NCBI GenBank assembly: GCA_011389735.1
Contig: JAABTS010000027.1
Span: forward strand, 1 to 45,811
From: Desulfobacteraceae bacterium
GTDB lineage: Bacteria > Desulfobacterota > Desulfobacteria > Desulfobacterales > JAABTS01
DNA: 45,811 nt
Direction of reading: 5' to 3'
In this document: in pieces, positions 24,149 through 32,225 of the stretch
Numbering within the stretch: the first letter of the stretch is position 1
Layout of the letters: every line of letters starts with the position of its first letter
The notes under the pieces: model-generated
Told to the model about the DNA's origin: nothing
Seen by the model: only the letters and a program-made list of their open reading frames with translations
Database searches by the model: none
Made by a program: the position numbers and the translations under genes

Positions 24149-25583
24149 AGCGTTTAAGATCCTTTCCCCGCATAAACGAGACTATACTTCCGGCGCCGGC
24201 GATCAGCGCCCCGGTCAACATGGCGTTTCCAAATGCGTCCATAAAGACAGGGGCCGTTTCCGGAGCGTACGCCTGCAATTCCAAACCCCCGCTCATGGTT
24301 TTAAAAGTCGAATTAAATACGGTTCCGGCGACAGCGATCCCGAAAACCATGCCAAGATTCCGGGCGGCGGCTAGGGTAGCCGCTGCAATGCCCTTGTGTT
24401 TTTCAGGCACGGAGGTCATCACGACCGCGCTGTTAGGCGGTAAAAACAAAGCCGTGCCGGCGCCGACCAGCGCCAGACGCCAGACCACGGCGGACAGAGG
24501 CGCGCCGTCCGACAATGTCCCCAGCAGGTAAAGCCCGGCGGCCAGCCCTCCCATGCCGGCCGTACATAAAAACCGCGACCCGATCCGGTCGGAAAGCGTT
24601 CCTGAAATCGGAGACACGACAAACAAACATAAAAACGGCGTCATCATGATATGACCGGTCTTTTCCATAGAACATCCCTGAGGGTGCGTCAAATAAAACG
24701 GCATTAGAAAGACTACGAAAAAAAGCCCCGCAAAAAGAATCATTCCGGCGGCCAGCGGCAGTGAAAACAACCGTATATTCAACAGATTCGGATCCACAAT
24801 GGGATGAGTCCGCCGTAGCTCCGTCCGCGCCAGTCCCGCAAACGAAGCCAGAGAAACCAGCGCCATTACGATCACCGGGACGGAGCCGAACCCCAAATCA
24901 TGCCCCCTGGCCGCCACGAACACAAGCGACCCCAGGCTTGTAATCAACAAGATCGCTCCCAAAAGGTCGAAGGATTCGGACCGAATCACATCGGCGTGGG
25001 TGCCTTTCAACAACACCGAAGAAAGCACGGCGGCGCCGAATCCAATGGGTATGTTGATCAGAAAAATGTAGTGCCACGAAAGGTATTCCGTGATCAAGCC
25101 TCCCAGAACAGGCCCCAGGGTGAGCCCGGCGGCCACAATGGTTCCGTTCATTCCCAGCGCCTTGCCGCGTTCGGAAACCGGAAACACGTCGGTGATCAAA
25201 GCCGGGGTGCAGGCCATGATCATGGCGGCGCCTATTCCCTGAAACGCTCTGGACGCTATCAGCGTAAAAGGCCCTGTGGAAATCCCGCAGAATAAAGATC
25301 CGGTCGAAAATATGACCAGCCCCCGCACGAACACCCATCGCCTTCCCTTGATGTCGCTAAGCCGCCCGAAACTCAACAACAACGACGACACGGTCAATAA
25401 ATAGGTCAGCATTATCCATTCGATCACGCCCAGCGACGTTTCGAAATCGGCCATGATTTCCGGCAGAGCCACATTGACGATACTTCCGTCCAGTGTGGAC
25501 ATAAATATGCCGATGGACACCAGGCCGAAAATGGTCCACTTGTTTGCCTGCTTGTTTACGCCGGGCGCCTTTGATTGATTCAT
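24123..25583 (-). CDS. DHA2-family MFS drug/metabolite exporter (EmrB/QacA type)
   Basis: 486 residues with about 14 membrane helices. The N-terminal motif SIGIFMSTLDGSIVNVALPE (helix 1, motif D1) is diagnostic for the 14-helix DHA2 exporters. It is followed by motif A in loop 2-3 (GRLSDIKGRRWVFV) and motif C in helix 5 (GPVLGGLITEY). These are proton-driven inner-membrane exporters of drugs or metabolites; no EmrA partner is nearby. It lies 69 bp after the MBL-hemerythrin gene and overlaps the HAD fusion gene, suggesting one operon. No ribosome site is strong; Met1 is the first in frame. Confidence 0.88.
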   Translation of the reverse strand: MNQSKAPGVNKQANKWTIFGLVSIGIFMSTLDGSIVNVALPEIMADFETSLGVIEWIMLTYLLTVSSLLLSFGRLSDIKGRRWVFVRGLVIFSTGSLFCGISTGPFTLIASRAFQGIGAAMIMACTPALITDVFPVSERGKALGMNGTIVAAGLTLGPVLGGLITEYLSWHYIFLINIPIGFGAAVLSSVLLKGTHADVIRSESFDLLGAILLITSLGSLVFVAARGHDLGFGSVPVIVMALVSLASFAGLARTELRRTHPIVDPNLLNIRLFSLPLAAGMILFAGLFFVVFLMPFYLTHPQGCSMEKTGHIMMTPFLCLFVVSPISGTLSDRIGSRFLCTAGMGGLAAGLYLLGTLSDGAPLSAVVWRLALVGAGTALFLPPNSAVVMTSVPEKHKGIAAATLAAARNLGMVFGIAVAGTVFNSTFKTMSGGLELQAYAPETAPVFMDAFGNAMLTGALIAGAGSIVSFMRGKDLKRYENEEIAD

Positions 25584-25652
25584 TTTATACGGTCGGCCCC
25601 ACAGCCCGCCAATCTGTTGAATGAACAGCCGGACAGCCCGATAACCGGACGC

Positions 25653-28268
25653 CTATTCATTCCGGCGTAAAAAATCCACAAATTTCTTATCTTCCGTTTT
25701 AATCTCGATCAGGGTCCAGCCGTTGAAAAAATCGAGCAGGTTTTTATCGATTTTCAGGTTCAATTGTTTGGATTGCTCGACCAGCTTCTTTAGTTCGGCC
25801 AGGAACAGGTTATGCCTTGATTTATGGGCGTCGATATCCGGATAATCGTTTTCGGCCATGTAGGCTTCTTCATCGGCGAAATGCGCGTCGATAGCCGAGA
25901 TGACCCGGTTAAGTTGTTCAACGAGCAAATGGGCGCTTTCGCCTTCTTCGAGGGACTTTTTGACCATGGCCCCTGCATCGAATATTTTTTTATGGGCTTC
26001 GTCGATTCGGGGGTCGCCAAGCCGGTAATCGTCTTTCCAGGCCAGGGACGTCAATGTGACCGACGAGGGCCGGAGTATCATTTTCATCCGTTTTTGATAG
26101 GTTTCGAACAGTTTCCATCGCACCACCGGAATATCGAGCAGAACATGCCCTGGAATCTTGTAAAGTTCCGAATCTTCCGCCGCCCGGATTTGAAAGGTGT
26201 TCGTTGTATTGAACAGGACGCCTTCTTCACCGAAAAAATCGCCCCGCTTGAGCATTTCAAAAACGTCGCCGCCAAAAAATTTTTCAAGAGCCCCGCTCTT
26301 GACCAGATATATGGCCGAATCCAGCTCCCGTGAAAAAACAGACCCTTTTTCCGCCGTGATATATCGCATTTCCTGAGCCAGGCGGTTTTGAGTCGGATAA
26401 GACACGACTTCGCCGAACAGCCAGGTCTTTTGCAGGAACTCTCTGTTGTTCAAAAGCCGCTTGATATTGTCTTTCAATTTATTGCATTCAAGGAATTTCA
26501 TGTACAAAGTGATGGGAATCCGCAATGCGTGAACAAAATTGACGGCCCGGTATGTTCCGATCGCGGCCATGCCTTCGAGAATGGCGGAAATTTCACCGAT
26601 CATGGCGCCGGCCGACAGAGTGCTCCGAACCCCTAAATCGGATTTGATCAACTCCACGTTGCCGGTCAGCACCAGAAAGATATCGCCTGGCGCCGTTCCC
26701 CGGCGGATCAATATGGATTCCGGGTTGAAATGCACTATTTCGCCGTTGAGCAGGATGTTCAACTGGCAGATCGGAGCGGTCGGAAAATAGGATTGAAGGA
26801 AATCTACGGCGTAGGTGTTGAGATAATTATGAGCGGTGGGGATGAGGACATCGACCATTCCGAAGGGGGCTCCGGAACCGATTTCTTTCTGCTTGGGGCT
26901 CAATTCGCTGGATGTGTGCGAGAGAATGATCTTATCGGAACGGTCTTCGATGAAATCTTCCGCATCGCCGTGGATCAGCCCTCCGCCTACGTCGATCTTT
27001 TTTACATGAACCCTGGTCAAATAGGTGCTTTTGACAAGATCGAAATATTTTCGGGTCACCCCGTTTTCACTCGGATTATCCGTGACCATGCCTTTTAGAA
27101 TTTTGAGCGCGACGATATCGGCGAGGTGGGCGTATGTTTTGTGCCCGTCCTCCCATAAGGTTCTGAAAAAAAGGATGCTGGTTTCCACGGGATGAGGTGA
27201 AAACACCGGCATGACCTCGAGGCCGTCGATGTTGTTCCATGTATCGAATTCAAGATCATGCACTTCGAAATAATCGAACAGATTTTTTTCTTCGATCGAC
27301 ATCAGGGTGGATAATTTTTTGGACACGGACGACCTCACAAGCGGCGTTGCATAATATTTTATCCGATGATCCGACCGCATCAGGGTGGTAAAGCCGGAAA
27401 AATGGTCGTCATGGGCGTGAGTGTGAAAAATGCCTTCGATTTCGTTGACCCCGATCCCGAGGGACATCAGGCTGTAAATCACGTTGGGCCCGGCGTCGAT
27501 CAGATAAATTTTCCCCTGAAACATCAGGATGCTCGACATACAGGGATGATCCACATTCCATCCGTCGCCTTCGCCCGAATGGATGACGCCGAAATATTCC
27601 CGATGGATCTGGTGGAACCCGAGCGGATACGGAACGCCGTAGCTCCTGTCCGGCGGTAGATTGAGATTCACCGTGATCGCCTCGTTTTTATAGCTGAATT
27701 CGAACACATTGAGCGCCAGACGGCGGATAAACACATTGTTGCGTATTTCCACCGGCTTGCTTTCCACGACCCGGGTATCGAGCAGCTCTTCGGCGGGGCT
27801 GATTTTTCCGAAAGCGAATTTCAGCTTCAACCGCATCATGTGCGCGGCTGTTTTTTCTTCAATCCCGGCCTCCATGATTTCGTCTTCGGACACCAGCCCG
27901 TAATTGCCCCGGTAGATGTACTGCATCTGAGCCTCCACCTGCTCGGACATCCCGATCAGCATGGGCTTTATTCCGGTATTGTTCGGGTGCCCCGGAATGA
28001 TCATGCCCTGCTTGTACAGCATCTGAAGAACGGGGAATTCCGCCAGGTTGGCGAAGCTCCCGTTCTGAACCAGGACATCCGACAGCAGCACGACATTCGG
28101 CCCTGTCTCAAAGATGACGCCGTTTTCTTCCCTGGTGAGTATCAGGCCCCGTTTCATCAAATGTTTTACGCTGTCCGCCGGGCATCCGCATAAAATCTGG
28201 AGGTTCGCGTCGGGAATTTCGACAAAATACACACCTTCAGTGACTTGAATTTTTCCGATCTTCGTCAT
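25653..28268 (-). CDS. Metallo-beta-lactamase / cNMP / cNMP / hemerythrin fusion protein
   Basis: 871 residues. The metallo-beta-lactamase domain occupies about 225-500: THAHDDH gives H284, H286, D288 and H289; H359, D384 and H451 are likely remaining ligands. Two cNMP-type beta-roll domains follow (about 505-600 and 615-725). Both keep GE turns (IGEIS, FGEEG) but lack the Arg of the phosphate-binding cassette, so they may not bind cyclic nucleotide. The C-terminal hemerythrin domain (about 743-868) has H759, H796, E800, H815, H819 and D860, but Glu855 stands where the fifth His is expected (WTLIEI against WLxxHI). An N-terminal about 220-residue region is not recognised. It is probably a soluble O2/redox-responsive hydrolase or sensor. 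It leads a possible operon with an MFS exporter. Confidence 0.82.
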   Translation of the reverse strand: MTKIGKIQVTEGVYFVEIPDANLQILCGCPADSVKHLMKRGLILTREENGVIFETGPNVVLLSDVLVQNGSFANLAEFPVLQMLYKQGMIIPGHPNNTGIKPMLIGMSEQVEAQMQYIYRGNYGLVSEDEIMEAGIEEKTAAHMMRLKLKFAFGKISPAEELLDTRVVESKPVEIRNNVFIRRLALNVFEFSYKNEAITVNLNLPPDRSYGVPYPLGFHQIHREYFGVIHSGEGDGWNVDHPCMSSILMFQGKIYLIDAGPNVIYSLMSLGIGVNEIEGIFHTHAHDDHFSGFTTLMRSDHRIKYYATPLVRSSVSKKLSTLMSIEEKNLFDYFEVHDLEFDTWNNIDGLEVMPVFSPHPVETSILFFRTLWEDGHKTYAHLADIVALKILKGMVTDNPSENGVTRKYFDLVKSTYLTRVHVKKIDVGGGLIHGDAEDFIEDRSDKIILSHTSSELSPKQKEIGSGAPFGMVDVLIPTAHNYLNTYAVDFLQSYFPTAPICQLNILLNGEIVHFNPESILIRRGTAPGDIFLVLTGNVELIKSDLGVRSTLSAGAMIGEISAILEGMAAIGTYRAVNFVHALRIPITLYMKFLECNKLKDNIKRLLNNREFLQKTWLFGEVVSYPTQNRLAQEMRYITAEKGSVFSRELDSAIYLVKSGALEKFFGGDVFEMLKRGDFFGEEGVLFNTTNTFQIRAAEDSELYKIPGHVLLDIPVVRWKLFETYQKRMKMILRPSSVTLTSLAWKDDYRLGDPRIDEAHKKIFDAGAMVKKSLEEGESAHLLVEQLNRVISAIDAHFADEEAYMAENDYPDIDAHKSRHNLFLAELKKLVEQSKQLNLKIDKNLLDFFNGWTLIEIKTEDKKFVDFLRRNE

Positions 28269-28305
28269 AATGTCAACCTCGTGGGAATTCTTTATCCGAT
28301 TGGCC

Positions 28306-28467
28306 TCCTGAAATTCAATCTCACCGGCCGAAACGTATCAGCGGATCACCCCGAACCCGCTTAACCGCGCCGTTTAATTTCACAAAGCGGCGGGCCCGGG
28401 AGACGCTGTTCGTATATTCCAGGCCCAAAACACGGTGAAATTTAATTTCCGGAAGACTATATCCTTG
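28306..28467. repeat. Dispersed palindromic element A, copy 7, with an extra arm
   Basis: The core copy is 28372-28467 (TTTAATTTCACAAAGCGGCG ... GTGAAATTTAATTTCCGGAA with GGGCCCGGGA and CCAGGCCC inside). A further arm, CTGAAATTCAATCTCACCGG, lies at 28306-28325. It sits between two divergently transcribed genes. Confidence 0.7.
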
Positions 28468-28528
28468 ACAATTGCGTCGTACAAACGATCTTCACGCCAA
28501 CACCAATCCGCAAGAACTGTAAAAAGGG

Positions 28529-28558
28529 TTGTAATTTGAAAATCCTTTATCATATACA
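28529..28558 (+). promoter_or_regulatory. Possible sigma-70 promoter for the receiver-like gene
   Basis: TTGTAA, 18 bp, TATACA, in an AT-rich patch about 95 bp before the start codon. Only the two hexamers support it. Confidence 0.25.
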
Positions 28559-28652
28559 TAATTTTATCGTATAGATCAACAGCCTTTCCGTAATTAATCC
28601 GGTCGGGCCTCAAAAAACCCGCAACGCTTAACATGACAAGGAGTGTGTATCG

Positions 28653-29216
28653 ATGAATCAGAACAAAACAGGCTATGACAACCTTGAAACAATCCTTTTG
28701 CTGATCGAAGACGATCCGGAACAACGGATCAATCTCGAAAAAACAGCGCTCCGGTATCTTGGCGAAGAACCGGCTACAGGCGTATGCGTCGCTGAAAACA
28801 CCACCATTGCGCTGGAAAACCTTCGTAAATACATGAAAGGGTCTCCCAAAGCCGGACTCATCGCCGTCATGGATTACAACATGGGCTTGAATGTCGCAGG
28901 CCATAAACGGCCGACCGAAATGCTCTTTTATCACGATTATTTTCAGTTCTTCCTGCGAAACGGCGGGATTGTAATCATATACAGCGGCTATCCGGAACAG
29001 GTGAAACAATCACCGGAAATCATCGGAGCTCAAGAACGTTATCCGAACCTGGCGCTGCTTATCGCCGAAAAAAGCATGGTGCGGCTTGAAGACGTGTTCA
29101 GGCTGATCAAGGGAACCAAAATGGAAACGATTCCCAAATTGAGAACGGCCTCGGAAAAGTTCAATCTCGACCTGGGCAAAATTATCGCCGCTCACAGGAA
29201 AGCTCGAACCAGATAG
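28653..29216 (+). CDS. Stand-alone receiver-like protein
   Basis: 187 residues with the four marks of a response-regulator receiver in the right order: acidic pair in LLIEDD (E19-D21), phospho-acceptor Asp74 in AVMDYNMG, Ser111 in IIYSGYPE and Lys140 in LLIAEKS. It is longer than a classical receiver (about 120) because of an insertion around 80-100 (GHKRPTEMLFYHDYFQFFLR). It ends with a helical tail. No output domain is present, so it may act like CheY or Spo0F as a relay or by protein contact. AAGGAG lies about 10 bp upstream of the start. It converges on the hybrid kinase gene, whose stop is 16 bp away, so the pair may form one pathway. Confidence 0.7.
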   Translation: MNQNKTGYDNLETILLLIEDDPEQRINLEKTALRYLGEEPATGVCVAENTTIALENLRKYMKGSPKAGLIAVMDYNMGLNVAGHKRPTEMLFYHDYFQFFLRNGGIVIIYSGYPEQVKQSPEIIGAQERYPNLALLIAEKSMVRLEDVFRLIKGTKMETIPKLRTASEKFNLDLGKIIAAHRKARTR

Positions 29217-29232
29217 GCGGGTTTTTTCGAGT

Positions 29233-31305
29233 CTACACCGGAGAACCGGATTTCAGATAATGGATGACGGCGTCTATACACCGGTTCAGCTCCCGGTAAT
29301 GGACGGCTGCGGCCTCCATGTCGTTTTCCTCGGCGGCCAGTTCTATTTTTCGGGATATCTCCACGGCTGAGTGCGCCTGTATAAAACCGGCGATATTGAC
29401 GATGGAATGGGCTGCATGCCGCACCGCCGCGCAATCGTTTGCTTTCACGGCGGCTTCCAGATCGCTCATTGCAACGGGAGTTTCTTCCATAAAATTGGAA
29501 AACAATTCACGAAGAAACTCATTCTGATCCGGAAAACGCGCGATCAAATTTCGAATATCCGTTACAAAATTCGAATGCTCCGTATCTTGAGCCTGATACG
29601 GAACGTTTTCTCGGATATGTGAGGAAGTCGCCTGGGCGATCTTCAAAAACAGCTTGTTCCAGTGGATAGGTTTGGAAATATAGTCGTTTATTCCGGCGCG
29701 AAAAAAGGTTTCCCGCTCACTGTCCATGGCGTAGGCCGTCAAAGCGATGATCGGCGTTTGGGGATCGAAACGGTCGGCCGAAGCCGCTCGAATTTGCTTT
29801 GTGGTTTCTATCCCGTCCAATTCCGGCATCCGGATATCCATCAAGATAAGATCGAACGGTTCCTGTTCCAGGCGAGTGATCGCTTCAACGCCGTTGGCGA
29901 CGGTGGTTATCCGATGCCCGGCTTTCCTCAGCACATGGGAACAGATTTTGCGGCTCAGAAGATTGTCGTCCGCAATAAGAATATTTTTTGAGGCGGCGAC
30001 CGGGCTTTCTATAATGAAATCCTTGCTTTCTCCGGATTTGAGCTGTGACGCTTCAAGGTGCGCCTTTCGGTGAGGAATCCGGAAATAAAACACGCTCCCC
30101 TCCCCTCTCCGGCTCTCCGCCCACACATCCCCGCCCATCAATTTGCTCAGCTTTTTGCAAATCGCCAGCCCCAGCCCCGTGCCCTGCACTTTTTTCGAAT
30201 AGGAACTCCCTAACTGGCTGAAAGTTTTGAACAGCTTTGGAATGTTGTCCTCCCAGATACCGATTCCGGTGTCGGAAACCGTAAACAAGATCCATGAACC
30301 TGAATCCTTTTCGCCGATCGTTTCTACCTTGATCCTGACTTCGCCTTCGTCGGTGAATTTGATAGCGTTGCTTACCAGGTTCCGGATTACCTGTCCCAGC
30401 CGATTGGGATCGCCGCACACGGTCACGGGGACTCCCGGAAGAATCCGCAATTTCAAATCCAGCCCCTTTTTCACGGCTTCCAAACTGAACACGCGTTTGA
30501 TGATAATCAATGTTTCCCATAAATTGAAATCGACTTCCAGGATTTCCAGCTTCCCGGCTTCGATCTTGGAAAAATCGAGGATGTCATTGACGATAATGGC
30601 AAGCGAGTTTGCGGATTCCTGGACGATTTCAAGGATTTCGCGGTGCTCTTCGGACAGATCCGACGCCAGCAGGATCTTTGTGGCCCCAATAACCCCGTTG
30701 ATGGGAGTGCGGATTTCATGGCTCATGTTCGCCAAAAATTCGCTCTTCGCGAAATTGGCGCTTTCAGCCCGTTTCCAAGCTTCGGCGATCTGGGTCTCGA
30801 TCTCTTTCCGGAATGTCACGTCCTCAACGATACCGTCGATAAATTCCGGTTTCCCGGAATCTCCGGGCACGGCTTTCACCTTCAACGCCGCGATCAGGAC
30901 GCCGCCGTCTTTCCGCCTCAATCCCACATTGAACGTCGTGAAATCTTTGCTGTTCGTTATAATTTTGAGGATATCCGAGATCGACCGGTGGGAAAGGTGT
31001 TTGACGTCGATAATATTGGCGATATCGCCGATCAGCTCGTCCGGATCCATATACCCCAGCATCATGGAGATCGTCCGGTTGATCATAAGAATCTCGCCCG
31101 TCAATGTGCATCGAAAAATCCCGATTCCGGCGTTATTGAAAATGGAATCGTACACGCCGCGCATCGAATCGAGTTCTTTTTTGCAGCCCGCCAATTCTTT
31201 TTCAAGCCGTTTCACGGATTTTCCGGTTTTGTTTTTGGTCTTCGGGTTTACGGCTTGATCTTCGGTTGCGCTCATGGAATCGGTAGATCGTTTGTTCAAT
31301 GTCAC
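29233..31305 (-). CDS. Hybrid histidine kinase (PAS-HisKA-HATPase-REC-Hpt)
   Basis: 690 residues, soluble. A coiled coil (about 30-50) leads to a PAS domain with PAC tail (about 50-170). HisKA follows with His196 in NMSHEIRTP, HATPase_c (about 300-412, N-box NAIKF, DTGIGI, GTGLGL), a receiver with Asp490 (LILMDIRMP), and an Hpt domain with His633 in AAHSIVNIAG. The whole phosphorelay is thus in one chain, as in BarA/ArcB but without membrane segments. The start is GTG at 31305, chosen as the first in frame, next to an arm of repeat A. It is 36 bp downstream of the rhomboid-like gene and may share its transcript. Confidence 0.9.
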   Translation of the reverse strand: MTLNKRSTDSMSATEDQAVNPKTKNKTGKSVKRLEKELAGCKKELDSMRGVYDSIFNNAGIGIFRCTLTGEILMINRTISMMLGYMDPDELIGDIANIIDVKHLSHRSISDILKIITNSKDFTTFNVGLRRKDGGVLIAALKVKAVPGDSGKPEFIDGIVEDVTFRKEIETQIAEAWKRAESANFAKSEFLANMSHEIRTPINGVIGATKILLASDLSEEHREILEIVQESANSLAIIVNDILDFSKIEAGKLEILEVDFNLWETLIIIKRVFSLEAVKKGLDLKLRILPGVPVTVCGDPNRLGQVIRNLVSNAIKFTDEGEVRIKVETIGEKDSGSWILFTVSDTGIGIWEDNIPKLFKTFSQLGSSYSKKVQGTGLGLAICKKLSKLMGGDVWAESRRGEGSVFYFRIPHRKAHLEASQLKSGESKDFIIESPVAASKNILIADDNLLSRKICSHVLRKAGHRITTVANGVEAITRLEQEPFDLILMDIRMPELDGIETTKQIRAASADRFDPQTPIIALTAYAMDSERETFFRAGINDYISKPIHWNKLFLKIAQATSSHIRENVPYQAQDTEHSNFVTDIRNLIARFPDQNEFLRELFSNFMEETPVAMSDLEAAVKANDCAAVRHAAHSIVNIAGFIQAHSAVEISRKIELAAEENDMEAAAVHYRELNRCIDAVIHYLKSGSPV

Positions 31306-31341
31306 CTCACACAGTGGAATTTAATTTCCGGAAGGCCCTTT
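31306..31341. repeat. Single arm of palindromic element A, copy 8
   Basis: CAGTGGAATTTAATTTCCGG fills the gap between the rhomboid-like gene and the hybrid kinase. It overlaps the kinase translation start region. Confidence 0.45.
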
Positions 31342-32082
31342 TCAGTGCAATGTGGGCGGCTTTCCATCGTCTTTATCTTTGTATCCGTTGTATACCTTGA
31401 ACCGTGAACGTTTTTTACGTTCATACCGCCATGAAACATATTTCAGATAAAACAGGTTCGGATCGAACAGATTCTTCGGCCCTTTCAGAAATACGACCCC
31501 AAACAGAATCCCTCCGAGATGATAAGCGCCGTGAGGGTTGACCTTGGCCAGAAACGTCAGGAAGGTCACCAGGATGGTTCCATAGCTGATGTATTTGCCT
31601 TTGACGGGGATGACGAACATCAGCAATATGACCGCCTCGGGATATAACAGCCCGAATACGACCACCATGGCGATGATGCTCGGCGTCATTCCCATGAAAG
31701 ACACGCTGAAACCCGATACGCCGCTGAACAGTTGCCCCAGCAAAAGACCGCCGAACGCGCAGAAATAAAAAAATCGGATAAACGATTTCGACCCGAAGGC
31801 CCGCTCGAGACTCCCCGCAAAAAAGAAAAACACCAGACAATTGATCAAAAAACCCAGCGGGCCCGAAGGATCATGAACGAACGGATGCGTCACGATTTGC
31901 CAGAGATGAAACGAATCATGCCACACCGGATACACCATCAGCCATGACGCCGCAGGAACGCCGAACCAGTGAACAAGCAACAATTCGCCGACATAAATCG
32001 ATCCGTACACGATCAGAAAGGTTTTAACCAGATGCGTCCAGTTCGACCCGAAATCAAAACTCATTCGATTGTATTCATACAT
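31342..32082 (-). CDS. Rhomboid-family membrane protein with altered active site
   Basis: 246 residues, about six membrane helices. The fold is rhomboid: an amphipathic WQIVTHPFVH entry, Asn81 in the FLINCLVF helix, and His188 in YHLGGILFG, matching the catalytic His of the dyad. Where active rhomboids have GxSG in helix 4, this protein has G131-M-T-P-S135, so the nucleophile Ser position is Thr133. That suggests a proteolytically dead, derlin/iRhom-like protein; Ser135 is two residues off. The C-terminal tail is basic, then acidic. The start has GAGAGGTAGAGAAG upstream. Its neighbours are a cNMP-DUF4388 gene (upstream) and a hybrid kinase (downstream), same strand. Confidence 0.75.
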   Translation of the reverse strand: MYEYNRMSFDFGSNWTHLVKTFLIVYGSIYVGELLLVHWFGVPAASWLMVYPVWHDSFHLWQIVTHPFVHDPSGPLGFLINCLVFFFFAGSLERAFGSKSFIRFFYFCAFGGLLLGQLFSGVSGFSVSFMGMTPSIIAMVVVFGLLYPEAVILLMFVIPVKGKYISYGTILVTFLTFLAKVNPHGAYHLGGILFGVVFLKGPKNLFDPNLFYLKYVSWRYERKKRSRFKVYNGYKDKDDGKPPTLH

Positions 32083-32127
32083 GGGTTACTTCTCTACCTC
32101 TCTTTCAGTCATGGGGTTCGCGAAACA

Positions 32128-32150
32128 CGTTTACCGATTACGGATAAACG
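32128..32150. other. Hairpin between the cNMP and rhomboid genes
   Basis: CGTTTACCG-ATTA-CGGATAAACG is a near-perfect stem in the 143-bp gap. No T-run follows on the transcribed (minus) strand, so termination is unlikely; it may stabilise mRNA ends. Confidence 0.3.
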
Positions 32151-32225
32151 ACGCCTTCCCGCCATAGGCGATTTCGCCGGAGCGAGGGGGAGCCGTCTTC
32201 ACGGAAGAATACGAATTTCCCGCGG

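Noticed and set aside
28380-29009. Long open frame on the minus strand, 209 codons
   Set aside because: Most of it is antisense to the receiver-like gene, whose motifs are convincing, and its end is made of repeat A sequence.
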